From NCBI GenBank assembly GCA_025360015.1, contig JANYCZ010000045.1:78951-142950 (forward strand): 64,000 nucleotides of DNA, written 5' to 3'. Each line of letters begins with the position of its first letter. Within the stretch, counting starts at the first letter, position 1. The position numbers were made by a program, and so were the translations under genes. The DNA comes from Verrucomicrobiota bacterium. Its GTDB lineage: Bacteria > Verrucomicrobiota > Verrucomicrobiia > Verrucomicrobiales > Verrucomicrobiaceae. Below the pieces are notes generated by a model that saw nothing but the letters and a program-made list of their open reading frames with translations, was not told the DNA's origin and made no database searches. This document shows, piece by piece, positions 24,567 to 32,705 of this stretch.

Positions 24567-25040
24567 TCAGGACACTCCATCCCCCTGTCCCAGACGCCGA
24601 AGCAAAGCGCTCAACTCAGGCCCAATGTGCCGCAGTTGCTCCCGGTGCAATGAAGCCAGCTCTTCCAGTGTGCTCTCTCCACGAGCCGTGAGCCGAATAT
24701 CTACCTGCCGCCTGTCCGTCGCAGAGGCCTCGCGCATCACCAGATCCTCCAGCACCAACCGATCAATCAGACCCACAGCGCTGTGATGCTTGATCTGTAG
24801 CCGCTCAGCAAGTTCCCCCACCGTCACGTGGTCACGGCCGGGAAATCCTTTGATCGCCAGCAGCGCCTGATGCTGCTGCGGCGTGAGACCCGCCGCCCCT
24901 GCGGCATCTTCACTGAACCTCAAAAATTTCCGCAGCGCGAAACGAAACGCCGCGAGGTTTTCATACTGAGATTTGGAGATCGGTTTGCGCCTGGGCATGG
25001 AGGCGTGAGGAGCATTTTCGAGGCCATCCTGGTTTGACAT
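24567..25040 (-). CDS. MarR family transcriptional regulator
   Basis: A winged-helix regulator: LTPQQHQALLAIKGFPG, VTVGELAERLQIKHHSAVGL, then the wing ATDRRQVDIRLTARG. From ATG 25040 it has 157 residues, the usual size; ATG 25049 would lie inside the palindrome. The target is unknown. The palindrome right in front of the gene suggests it represses itself, and the divergent small genes at 25177-25645 are candidate targets. Confidence 0.85.
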   Translation of the reverse strand: MSNQDGLENAPHASMPRRKPISKSQYENLAAFRFALRKFLRFSEDAAGAAGLTPQQHQALLAIKGFPGRDHVTVGELAERLQIKHHSAVGLIDRLVLEDLVMREASATDRRQVDIRLTARGESTLEELASLHREQLRHIGPELSALLRRLGQGDGVS

Positions 25041-25057
25041 ATATCGCATTACGATAT
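25041..25057. promoter_or_regulatory. Candidate MarR operator
   Basis: ATATCG (25041-25046) and CGATAT (25052-25057) form a perfect 6-bp inverted repeat with a 5-nt spacer, directly upstream of the regulator's start. This is the size and position of a MarR site. No footprint is available. Confidence 0.55.
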
Positions 25058-25176
25058 TAAATCACCCGATGCCAGTCCAATCAAATCTGACAGCCAGTGC
25101 GGTGCCTTCATGCGAAGTCATCTCAAGGAAGTCCTTCCATAGAAAAGGCTGACCGCTCACAGCCCCTCCCCCCGTC

Positions 25177-25257
25177 ATGCTGTTCATCATCAAAACCCTG
25201 CTGATCAAGCTCTTCATCGCCGCCGGTGCGGCAGGTCTCATCTATGCCCTCTGCTGA
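25177..25257 (+). CDS. Possible 26-residue membrane peptide
   Basis: A short frame, starting MLFIIKTLLIKLFIAAGAAG and ending in LCYAL-like order (LIYALC), is almost entirely one hydrophobic helix with two lysines near the N-terminus. Its stop lies 1 nt before the ATG chosen for the next gene, so the two could be coupled. Short peptides are easily found by chance, so this is tentative. Confidence 0.4.
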   Translation: MLFIIKTLLIKLFIAAGAAGLIYALC

Positions 25258-25258
25258 G

Positions 25259-25645
25259 ATGCCACGCTTCCACGGCTTCCGCGATCGGCTCTTCCTGACC
25301 GGCTGGCTGGCCTACGGCCTCAATCGCTGCCTCATCAAGCCGCTGGTAGGGCCGGGCTTCATGATGTTTCACTTCAATGACCTCTGGCTGATCCCCTGCG
25401 CGCTGCCTCCAGTGCTTTGGCTACACCACCGCCTGGGGCTGCGTGGGCAGGATGACCCACCCCAGCCCGGCGAGATCGCCGGACATCTCGTCTTCTGGTC
25501 CCTGCTGTTCGAATGGCTCCTCCCCAACATGACACACTCCAAAGGAGATCCGGCCGATGTGGTCGCCTACACCGCAGGAGCCCTTATCGCGGGCCTGTGG
25601 TGGAACCGTCAGCGCTGGCTCGCAAGCGCCAGCTTGAAGCCATGA
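25259..25645 (+). CDS. Hypothetical membrane protein
   Basis: A 128-residue protein with about three to four hydrophobic segments (LFLTGWLAYGLN, LWLIPCALPPVLWL, LVFWSLLFEWLLP, VVAYTAGALIAGLWW). I recognise no family. ATG 25259 follows the stop of the short peptide frame by 1 nt; ATG 25244 in the same frame is an alternative. Divergent from the MarR gene. Confidence 0.6.
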   Translation: MPRFHGFRDRLFLTGWLAYGLNRCLIKPLVGPGFMMFHFNDLWLIPCALPPVLWLHHRLGLRGQDDPPQPGEIAGHLVFWSLLFEWLLPNMTHSKGDPADVVAYTAGALIAGLWWNRQRWLASASLKP

Positions 25646-25718
25646 CGCACCGCAGAGAGCACCAGATTTTATCAACTACGGAAAGCTCATAAGCCTCCGG
25701 CTTCCGTGTATTCAACGG

Positions 25719-26417
25719 TCAGCTTTCAGTCTCCGAGCTCCGCCGCGTCATCACCGTCACCACCAGAATGAAGAAACACATGACCACCGAGAAAAGCGGG
25801 AACTGCAGCGCCGCAGGCAGGCTGTAAACAAGCGCGAGCGCAGGGATCCACACAAGCCAGTTCGTGATGAGCACCGTGGGGCAGGTGCGCGTCCAAAATT
25901 CCCGGTTCAAGGTCGGTCGCGTGCGTTTCCATGAGCCGTCCAGCTCCACCCAGCGCAGAGCGATGACGTAGGTGGGCACGAACCAGACTGGGCTCATGAT
26001 GAACTGATCCACCAGCACCTTCTTCACCAGCGTAGTCGCGTCATGCGCATCCCCAAACAGCCAGGTTTGGAAGCGATAAAACAGATCAATCTCCATGCCG
26101 CGATAACCCCAGAAAAGCATGAGCAGCACCAGACGCTTCCCACCACCCTCACGCGGCAGCGTGCCCATGAGCTTCTGAATGCCCGTCGGCATGATGGCCG
26201 CAGCAAACATGGTGGAGACGCAGGAAAAGGCGAAGGACCAGTGCGTCTTGAACGCGCCCAGCGACTCCCAAAAACTCGCCAGCGCCGGCACCTGGTAGTA
26301 GCTGACCACCAGCGCCAGGGCGAAGCCATTCAGCACCAGGCACGGCACACGGTTCTGCCGAAACACCGCCACGATGGCGGCGAAGATGCCGGGAGCGGAT
26401 GTGGAAAGGGCAGACAT
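25719..26417 (-). CDS. Membrane protein, possibly Mpv17/PMP22-like
   Basis: A 232-residue protein with about five hydrophobic segments. KKVLVDQFIMSPVWFVPTYV and REFWTRTCPTVLITNWLVWI follow the order of the Mpv17/PMP22 family motifs (lysine-lysine-x-x-x-D-Q...P, then W...N...W-P). Eukaryotic members sit in mitochondria or peroxisomes, and bacterial ones are poorly known. The match is by pattern only. Its function here is unknown. Confidence 0.5.
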   Translation of the reverse strand: MSALSTSAPGIFAAIVAVFRQNRVPCLVLNGFALALVVSYYQVPALASFWESLGAFKTHWSFAFSCVSTMFAAAIMPTGIQKLMGTLPREGGGKRLVLLMLFWGYRGMEIDLFYRFQTWLFGDAHDATTLVKKVLVDQFIMSPVWFVPTYVIALRWVELDGSWKRTRPTLNREFWTRTCPTVLITNWLVWIPALALVYSLPAALQFPLFSVVMCFFILVVTVMTRRSSETES

Positions 26418-26491
26418 GCAGCGCGTCGTGCTTCATGTCTGCGGAAGGCGGGCCTGGCAAGCGCCTTGATCGCTCTGCTTGATGCGCACCC

Positions 26492-26525
26492 AAAAAAAGA
26501 GCGACGGCACCATGCCGTCGCTCTT
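26492..26525 (-). terminator. Rho-independent terminator
   Basis: GCCGTCGCTCTT (26514-26525) and AAGAGCGACGGC (26497-26508) pair perfectly. Read on the minus strand the stem is followed by a T run, so it ends the channel-like gene just upstream of it. Confidence 0.88.
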
Positions 26526-26549
26526 CGATAAATTCAAAGTGACCGGGAG

Positions 26550-27659
26550 TTACTTGTCCTCGCCGAAGTACTTCTTCCGCAGCTCGTTGCCAACGCCTTG
26601 TTCGGTGAGTTTCAGGAGGCCTTGGTTCAGGCTCTCACGCAGTGTGCTGTCCTGCTGCAGGGCGAAGGAGTAGTTCTGGCGCTCAAACACGGGGCCGACC
26701 ATCTGCAGTTTTTCGTCATTCAGTTTGCCGGCCTCGTATTGCAGCACGGGTGCATCGTAAACGACGGCATCCACATCTTTACCCTTCAAGGCGGCCACGC
26801 ATTCGGTAACGGTGGCATATGGCACCACTTTGGCACCCTTAGTGGTGAGCCAGGTTTCGGTGGTGCTGCCCTTGACGGTGGCGACTTTGCGGCCAGGCAG
26901 ATCGCCAGGGCCGTTGATGTCGCCCTTGAGGGTGTTGACGGTCAGGGTGGTGGTGAAGGAAGCGGTGAGCAAGGAGACCAGCACGATGCTCAGCAGCATC
27001 CAAATGACAGCCACGATACGACCACCGAGGCCAATGGGGCCTTTGTTGTCAGCGCCACCCACGAGCAACGTGCTGATCGTCCACCAGAAGGACTCATGCA
27101 TGCCCTTTTTGTAATCTTCCGGCCATTGGTCGCCGTTCAATGGATGCTCAAAGCGCCAGACGAGGTGAGAAATGATGAACATCGCCACCAAGAGCAGGGC
27201 GAAAGCGCCGATGAGCTCGATGTTAAACAGATTGCCAACGAGGGAGAAGATGCTGTCAGCAAAGCCGCCGCTGCCGCCACTGACCAGCACCTGCAGGCCG
27301 GATTCATAGAAGGGCTGGGTGAAATCGATAACCTCTTCGCGCTTGGCCGTGACGCTGATGGCACCCACGCCCACGTCCGCCGTTTTGTTCTTCAGCGCCT
27401 CGATGATTTCAGCCGCGGTGTTCACCACCTTGACCTCGTAGTCCAGCTTCGTCTCGCGCGCGAGCTGGTCCCACAACTCCGCTGCATAGCCCACGCGACG
27501 ACCCTCTTTTTCGAAGGAGAATGGTTCCAGATTGCGGGTGACGACCCGGATCTTGCTCCCCACAGCCGTGGCGGCAGGGGCGGCAGGAGCCTGTGCGGAT
27601 GCCCCCTGGACGAAGCTGATAAAGGAAACCGCAGAGAGGAAAAGGAGAAGTTTACGCAT
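26550..27659 (-). CDS. GluR0-like ligand-gated ion channel (SBP plus ion-channel fusion)
   Basis: After a signal peptide (MRKLLLFLSAVSFISFVQG, ending ASAQ) comes the first lobe of an amino-acid binding domain (IRVVTRNLEPFSFEKEGRRV, DVGVGAISVTAKREEVIDF). A channel insert follows at about residues 145-265: helix ELIGAFALLLVAMFIISHLV, pore loop SFWWTISTLLVGGADNKGP and helix IVAVIWMLLSIVLVSLLTAS, then FTTTLTV. The second binding lobe is next (GRKVATVKGSTTETWL, VDAVVYDAPVL). This order is that of prokaryotic ionotropic glutamate receptors. The selectivity filter is VGGAD rather than the potassium-type VGYGD. ATG 27659 was chosen as it opens on the signal peptide. Ligand and ion are unknown. Confidence 0.88.
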   Translation of the reverse strand: MRKLLLFLSAVSFISFVQGASAQAPAAPAATAVGSKIRVVTRNLEPFSFEKEGRRVGYAAELWDQLARETKLDYEVKVVNTAAEIIEALKNKTADVGVGAISVTAKREEVIDFTQPFYESGLQVLVSGGSGGFADSIFSLVGNLFNIELIGAFALLLVAMFIISHLVWRFEHPLNGDQWPEDYKKGMHESFWWTISTLLVGGADNKGPIGLGGRIVAVIWMLLSIVLVSLLTASFTTTLTVNTLKGDINGPGDLPGRKVATVKGSTTETWLTTKGAKVVPYATVTECVAALKGKDVDAVVYDAPVLQYEAGKLNDEKLQMVGPVFERQNYSFALQQDSTLRESLNQGLLKLTEQGVGNELRKKYFGEDK

Positions 27660-27757
27660 GAGGGATGCGCCGATTCTGCCGCGCCTCGCTTTCGAGTCAA
27701 TACAATCCCTCGACTTTGCCAGCTTGCGACTCCGCGCCGTCTGCCCATTCATGACGC

Positions 27758-28615
27758 ATGACCGCAGAGTTGTTCCAGCAGATCACCACCCACGGGGCCG
27801 CCGTGAATCTTTCGTCACGCGCCAAGTTCCGCCTCACCGGCGCGGACCGCGTGCGCTACCTAAACGGCCAGGCCACCAATGACGTACGCCGCGCCAAATC
27901 CGATCAAACACTCTATGCATGTGTGACGGATGTGAAGGGCCGCATCGCCGCAGACATCTTCATTCATGCTCAGGCAGACTCACTGCTGCTCGATGCCGAA
28001 CCCGACCTGCGTGAGCCCCTCGGCATGCGCCTGGAGCGCTACATCGTCGCCGACGATGTCGAACTCACCGATGTAACCGAAGAGTGGCAGCTCTGGCACG
28101 TGTTTGGAGGCAGCGTCGACACTCCAGCCTTCCATCCCTCCCTGCGCTCCACCCGCTTTGGCACCGCAGGCTTCGATCTCTGGCTCCCCGCCTCCGCTAC
28201 CGCTCCCACCTTCGATGCACGCCCCCTGCTGAGCGAAGTCGATCTTGAAACATGGCGCATCCTCCAAAAGGTCCCCCGCTGGCCGCACGAACTGAACATC
28301 GAAACATTTCCGCCTGAAGCCGGCCTCGAACGCAGCGCCATGGACTTCGCCAAAGGCTGCTACATCGGCCAGGAGGTGCTCTCCCGCATCAAGACCACAG
28401 GCAAGATGCCGCGTGAAATGATCCCCTTCGAATCCGACGCAGTGGTGAATGCTGGCGACGAACTCTGGCATGAGAAAATCGTCGGCAAAGTCACCAGCGT
28501 CACCCAGCATCCCATCACAAGTCTGACCATTGGTCTCGCGATGATTCGTCAGGGTACCGCCACGGATGGCCTCCATGTAGGGAGCAGCAAAGGACCACTG
28601 ATCCAAAGGATCTAG
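27758..28615 (+). CDS. ygfZ: Folate-binding Fe-S assembly protein YgfZ
   Basis: A 285-residue member of the GcvT-like family. The signature FAKGCYIGQEVLSRI, with its conserved Cys, lies near residue 200. The N-terminal RVRYLNGQATNDVRR and TDVKGRIAADIF also fit. YgfZ uses folate to help build or repair certain Fe-S proteins such as MiaB. It is divergent from the channel gene. Iron-sulfur proteins in the window include the chelatase. Confidence 0.88.
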   Translation: MTAELFQQITTHGAAVNLSSRAKFRLTGADRVRYLNGQATNDVRRAKSDQTLYACVTDVKGRIAADIFIHAQADSLLLDAEPDLREPLGMRLERYIVADDVELTDVTEEWQLWHVFGGSVDTPAFHPSLRSTRFGTAGFDLWLPASATAPTFDARPLLSEVDLETWRILQKVPRWPHELNIETFPPEAGLERSAMDFAKGCYIGQEVLSRIKTTGKMPREMIPFESDAVVNAGDELWHEKIVGKVTSVTQHPITSLTIGLAMIRQGTATDGLHVGSSKGPLIQRI

Positions 28616-28703
28616 ATAAAGGGGCGGGGTATTATTTCGCGGCTCCTCAACCTCCCCTTCGATACCCGCCGGCATCGCGATGCTTCAAAGAGTGCAGCAC
28701 GCA

Positions 28704-28739
28704 TAAAAAAAAAGCGCATGGCCCGGAGACCATGCGCTT
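28704..28739 (-). terminator. Rho-independent terminator
   Basis: AAGCGCATGG (28712-28721) and CCATGCGCTT (28730-28739) form a 10-bp stem. On the minus strand a T run follows, ending the acidic-protein gene. The gap between converging genes (28616-28775) otherwise holds nothing I recognise. Confidence 0.85.
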
Positions 28740-28775
28740 AAAATTGTTTCAAAAAGAAACCCTCAATAAGGAAGA

Positions 28776-30074
28776 TTACTGCTCGCAGCAGCCGCCGTCG
28801 TCGCAATCGGCAGCGCCGTCACAATCGTCGTCGTCGCCGTCGTCTTCCTCTTCGTCTTCTTCATCTTCGTCAGCGTCTTCTTCATCGGACTCGCCGTCGC
28901 CGTCGTCATCGGTGTCTTCTGCGTCGCTGATGCCGTCGTTGTCGTCATCGTCGTCTTCCTCGTCGGAGATGCCGTCGCCATCGGCGTCGTCTTCGCAATC
29001 AGCGGCTTCGTCAGAAAGGGACTGGTCATCTTCTTCTTCGTCCTGCTCTTCGTCGATCTGTTCTTCGTCTTCCGTGTCTTCTTCCGTGGCGGTTTCTTCG
29101 CTATAGCTTTCCACGGACTCTTCAATGGAGGAGACTTCGCTCACGCTGACGGAGGAGCTGATGGAGGTGCTCTCGTAATATGAACCGTAGTTGGCAACGC
29201 TGGAGTTGTAGTAGTCCCAGCCGTCATAGTTGCTCCAGGCCGAACCACCGAAGATGGAAGACAGCACATTGACGAAAGGAGTGAGCTTGCCCCATGAGGA
29301 CTGGTAGTAGTCTGGGTAGTAAGACCTAGAGATGTTGCCATAAGCACCCATCGAATTTCTCAGGCGGCCGGTCTGATACTGGTACTTCGCATAAGTGCCG
29401 CGGTCCGTGCCCTGGATGCCAAGGATTTTCGTGGCCAGGCCGATCAGATCCGCAATCATGCGGTGCTGGTAGGATTTTGGCTTTGCGGTGGCTGCAGCCT
29501 GCTTCAGGTTGCCGATGAGCGATTCCATCTGCGGGCCTGCACCCTGGATTTCAGCAAGTTCTGCGTCGGTGAGCTTGGCCTTTTTGCCGCCTTTTTTCAG
29601 GATGGCAACCGAAGGGCCGAAATGGCTGAGGTACATTTCATAAGCGGCATCGAGGGATTTCACACCGCGGCCCACCTGGGACTTCGGATGTGCACCGCGG
29701 ATGATGGCCCAGGTCGTGGCAATCTGTGTGACGCCTTCACCTGTGGAGTCCAGGCCTTTGAGCATTTCCGGACTCTTGTCTGCAATGCCCTTTTCAAGCT
29801 GATCGAGTCCCTTCGCGGTGGACTTCAGCGCAGAGTAAAACGGCACTGCCTGCTTGGACTTCGGGCTGATGTCCTTGGAATTCTTGGCGATGAATGCGAT
29901 GGACGCCTTCATGTCTTTCACTAGAGAGGCGGGCGTAGGCGCTGCACCTTTCTTGTGGTGGGCAGGCTTGCCTTTGGCCTTGGCATCCTGACCTTGCACT
30001 GGCAGACCAGAAACGCCCAGAAGGCTGAGACTGGCGATAAACGCGATGGATTTAAAAAGAGTGGGTGATTTCAT
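28776..30074 (-). CDS. Secreted protein with very acidic calcium-binding-like tail
   Basis: A 432-residue protein with a signal peptide (about residues 1-28). The middle is helix-rich and Lys/Ala-rich, with an aromatic stretch (SYYPDYYQSSWGK). The last 110 residues or so are almost all Asp, Glu, Ser and Gly. They include DADGDGISDEEDDDDDNDG and DTDDDGDGESDEED, a spacing like thrombospondin type-3 calcium loops, and end with a Cys-rich DDGGCCEQ. Such tails often bind Ca2+ and fold when it is present. I know no family for the whole protein. The start at 30074 puts the signal peptide first; a longer frame begins at 30104. Confidence 0.75.
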   Translation of the reverse strand: MKSPTLFKSIAFIASLSLLGVSGLPVQGQDAKAKGKPAHHKKGAAPTPASLVKDMKASIAFIAKNSKDISPKSKQAVPFYSALKSTAKGLDQLEKGIADKSPEMLKGLDSTGEGVTQIATTWAIIRGAHPKSQVGRGVKSLDAAYEMYLSHFGPSVAILKKGGKKAKLTDAELAEIQGAGPQMESLIGNLKQAAATAKPKSYQHRMIADLIGLATKILGIQGTDRGTYAKYQYQTGRLRNSMGAYGNISRSYYPDYYQSSWGKLTPFVNVLSSIFGGSAWSNYDGWDYYNSSVANYGSYYESTSISSSVSVSEVSSIEESVESYSEETATEEDTEDEEQIDEEQDEEEDDQSLSDEAADCEDDADGDGISDEEDDDDDNDGISDAEDTDDDGDGESDEEDADEDEEDEEEDDGDDDDCDGAADCDDGGCCEQ

Positions 30075-30194
30075 AGGCGAAGCGGCGATTCTATCCATGC
30101 CCATCCTTCATGTCATTAATTTTTCGCACTTTTTTTGAAAGAACATTGTCACTAAATACGTGGCTTTATTCTGCCTGCGGCGGCGATCTCGACT

Positions 30195-31490
30195 TCACTT
30201 CGCCCGGTTGTCCCGCACATGCTTCAGTGCCGCCGCCTGCATGAACTTGCTCGCCGCCGGTGTGCTGGTATGCCCGGACAGAATGTCAGTGTGGATCGCT
30301 TTCGGGATCGTCAGCGCGTTGTAGGCCGCATACACACTGGTCGGCGGGCAGGTGGTGTCGATGAAGCCGACGGTCACTACCGCACCCTGGCACTTCGCGC
30401 GGGTGGCAAAGTTCACATTGTCAAAGTAGCGCGCAGCCTGCAATGCGGCGGCGTTGGGTTTGCCCTCGGCATCATTGGGCACGATCTTCGGCCAGCCGCT
30501 GATGCGGTTTGCCTGGCTGCCGGTGTGGTCACAGCCCGCCGGCACCCCTGCGCAGATGAATGAGACCCGTGCATCCAACCCCGCTGCGGCAAAAGCCTGA
30601 TAACCGCCCTGGCTGGCCCCATAAACGATGAGCGTCTTGCCATCCCACTCCGGCTGCGCCGTCAGGAAATCAAGCGCACGCATCAGCCGCAGAAACATCC
30701 CTTTGAAATAAATCTTCTCGCGGTCCTGCGGGTTTTCAATGCGGTAGTCCTTCAGCTCACCCGCCGCCAGCACGTCGTAGAACTCCTTCGGCTTTCCATT
30801 TGGCAGACCGTGCGCGTTGATGTCCATAGACAGCATCCCGCCTTCATTCAGCGCCCATGACACGCTGCCGAGATTTGCGCTCCGCACCCCCGCCCCATGC
30901 ACATGCAAGATCGCCGGAAGAGACTTTGCCTTCGACTGCACCGGTTTGCCAAAGTAACCGCTCACCGGCTTGCCCACGCAGTCGATCTGTACGTCAAAGG
31001 CCTCCACGCCCTTCGGTGCGCCCGTCGTCACCGGGGTGAGCGTCGCTTTCGCCGGCACCTGCGCCAGTGCGGCCTTCTGCGCATCCCAGAATACATCAAA
31101 ATCCTCCGGCACCGGCATGCTGGGCTTCAGCAGCAGCGGATCATAGCCCGCAGCCGCCATGGTGGAGGCCTTGTCACTCGTTGCACGCAGTTGCAGGAAG
31201 CCCGGCTCGTCCAGCTTGCCGATGACCGTCGCCTTGCCGTCCTTTACATTCAGCGTCTGCGGCGGCTGGGGCTGCACGCCGTCCTTGGAGAACACGCACA
31301 CCACCTTCCCATCCGCCAGCGGCTTGCCGTCTTGCAGCGCCTCAAGGGTGAAGGTGGCCGTCTCGCCCACCTTGTACAAAGCATCCGGATGATCGGCGGA
31401 GGCCTTCAGCGTGAGCACCGGAGTCGGTGTCTGTGCCTGCACGCTGAGGGAGACGAGGAGGAAAAAGGCGAAGAACGGTTTCAGTTTCAT
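30195..31490 (-). CDS. Acetyl xylan esterase-like (AXE1) secreted hydrolase
   Basis: The N-terminal 20 residues are a signal peptide, followed by a small beta domain (to about 130) and an alpha/beta-hydrolase domain. The AXE1/cephalosporin-C-deacetylase patterns are HVHGAGVRSA, YGASQGGYQAFAAAGLD with the nucleophilic Ser, FIDTTCPPTSVYAAYN with the Asp and DILSGHTS with the His. The enzyme likely removes acetyl groups from polysaccharides such as xylan. It belongs with the window's other secreted carbohydrate-related genes. The ATG at 31490 begins at MKLKPFF. Confidence 0.83.
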   Translation of the reverse strand: MKLKPFFAFFLLVSLSVQAQTPTPVLTLKASADHPDALYKVGETATFTLEALQDGKPLADGKVVCVFSKDGVQPQPPQTLNVKDGKATVIGKLDEPGFLQLRATSDKASTMAAAGYDPLLLKPSMPVPEDFDVFWDAQKAALAQVPAKATLTPVTTGAPKGVEAFDVQIDCVGKPVSGYFGKPVQSKAKSLPAILHVHGAGVRSANLGSVSWALNEGGMLSMDINAHGLPNGKPKEFYDVLAAGELKDYRIENPQDREKIYFKGMFLRLMRALDFLTAQPEWDGKTLIVYGASQGGYQAFAAAGLDARVSFICAGVPAGCDHTGSQANRISGWPKIVPNDAEGKPNAAALQAARYFDNVNFATRAKCQGAVVTVGFIDTTCPPTSVYAAYNALTIPKAIHTDILSGHTSTPAASKFMQAAALKHVRDNRAK

Positions 31491-31592
31491 GCCCCCGAAA
31501 CTCGAACAGGGCCGGGTCTGAATCAATCTTCATTCACCAGCCCGACATCGCTCTTGCCGCGCCGCACTTGTTCTCCATGCTGCCGCACCCCC

Positions 31593-32600
31593 ATGCTCAG
31601 AAAACGCGGATGCCTGAAACTGCTTCTGCTGCTCGCCCTTGCCGGCGCGCTGCTGGCCTGGCTTGCCGGTGAAGTCTTCTTCAATCTCAACAGCAACCTC
31701 GTCGCCATCAGCGTGCGCGACTCCAAGTCCCCGCTGCAGATCCTCACCAAACGCGGCGAGTGGAAACCCGCCGCCGCCCTCACCGCCGCCGATCTCGACA
31801 CCGCCCTCATCGAGCGCCATCGCGAGACCGGCATGCGCTGGACCACGCTCAAGGTCCGCCGCGCCGGCGGCATTCTGGCCAGCATCGCCCAGCGCGTTTT
31901 CGGCGCGGAAGTCCAGATCGTCACCCTCTCCGCCGATCGCTTCGATTTCATGACCACCTTCCAGCCGAAGTTTGCCCTCACCACCGCGCGCGAGCGTATG
32001 GCAGACGGGAATCTCTGGTTCTCCATCACCGCCAATTTTCGCGATCCCAAAGGCCGCCCCATGGGCTGGGTCTATCACGAAGGCCGTCAGGTGAATCAAC
32101 CCTTCGGCGACTGGAGCGGCTGCTTCTTCGTCAAAGACGGGCGCCCCTGGTGCGGGCCGAAGTCGCTCCTCAATGACGTCCCCGGTCTCATTCAGGAAGG
32201 CTGCCAGGTCTATCCCTCCGTGATGAAGAACCACACCACCTTCTCCTACGTGGACCTGAAGCCCGACCTCTTTTACGACGGCCAGAAAATCAGCTACCGC
32301 TCCCTCGTTGGTATGCGGCAGGACGGCACTATCGTCTTCGTCCTCTCCGGCGACGGCGGCATCATGAACGTCAGCGAAGTCACCGAGATCGCCCGCAAGC
32401 TCGACGTCCAGAACGCCACCCTCCTAGATGGCGGCCGCGCCCTGCAATACTCCATCCGCACCGACGACGGCCCCTGGCACTTCCACGCCTTCAACACCGA
32501 ACTCCCCTTCCAGCACAAATGGCTCGAACGCCAGCGCTCCCCCGTGTACATCGGCGTCCGCCGCAAAGCCCCCGTGATTGTCCAAGGCCAGCCAAGGTGA
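31593..32600 (+). CDS. NAGPA/phosphodiester glycosidase-domain protein
   Basis: A 335-residue protein with an N-terminal membrane segment (LLLLLALAGALLAWLAG). The C-terminal part has RQDGTIVFVLSGDGGIMNVS and ARKLDVQNATLLDGGRALQ, which are the NAGPA/DUF2233 patterns (the LDGG turn). The family cleaves phosphodiester-linked sugars or acts in exopolysaccharide work. Long in-frame sequence upstream to 30897 is only the shadow of the esterase gene, so the ATG at 31593 is taken as the start. Confidence 0.75.
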   Translation: MLRKRGCLKLLLLLALAGALLAWLAGEVFFNLNSNLVAISVRDSKSPLQILTKRGEWKPAAALTAADLDTALIERHRETGMRWTTLKVRRAGGILASIAQRVFGAEVQIVTLSADRFDFMTTFQPKFALTTARERMADGNLWFSITANFRDPKGRPMGWVYHEGRQVNQPFGDWSGCFFVKDGRPWCGPKSLLNDVPGLIQEGCQVYPSVMKNHTTFSYVDLKPDLFYDGQKISYRSLVGMRQDGTIVFVLSGDGGIMNVSEVTEIARKLDVQNATLLDGGRALQYSIRTDDGPWHFHAFNTELPFQHKWLERQRSPVYIGVRRKAPVIVQGQPR

Positions 32601-32705
32601 CTTGATCCAAGGTGACGGGGTTTCGCTTCGCGGCTACGCAGCCCGACCCCTTCAGGATCTGAGGGTCCGAAGAACTCTACCCCTTGGGATGCTGCCCCTC
32701 GCCAT

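Noticed and set aside
28732..29106. Poly-serine frame on the plus strand
   Set aside because: It is the reverse of the Asp/Glu codon runs in the acidic tail and has no independent support.
30897..31592. Upstream extension of the NAGPA-domain frame
   Set aside because: The extension is antisense to the esterase gene; the membrane segment starts right after ATG 31593.
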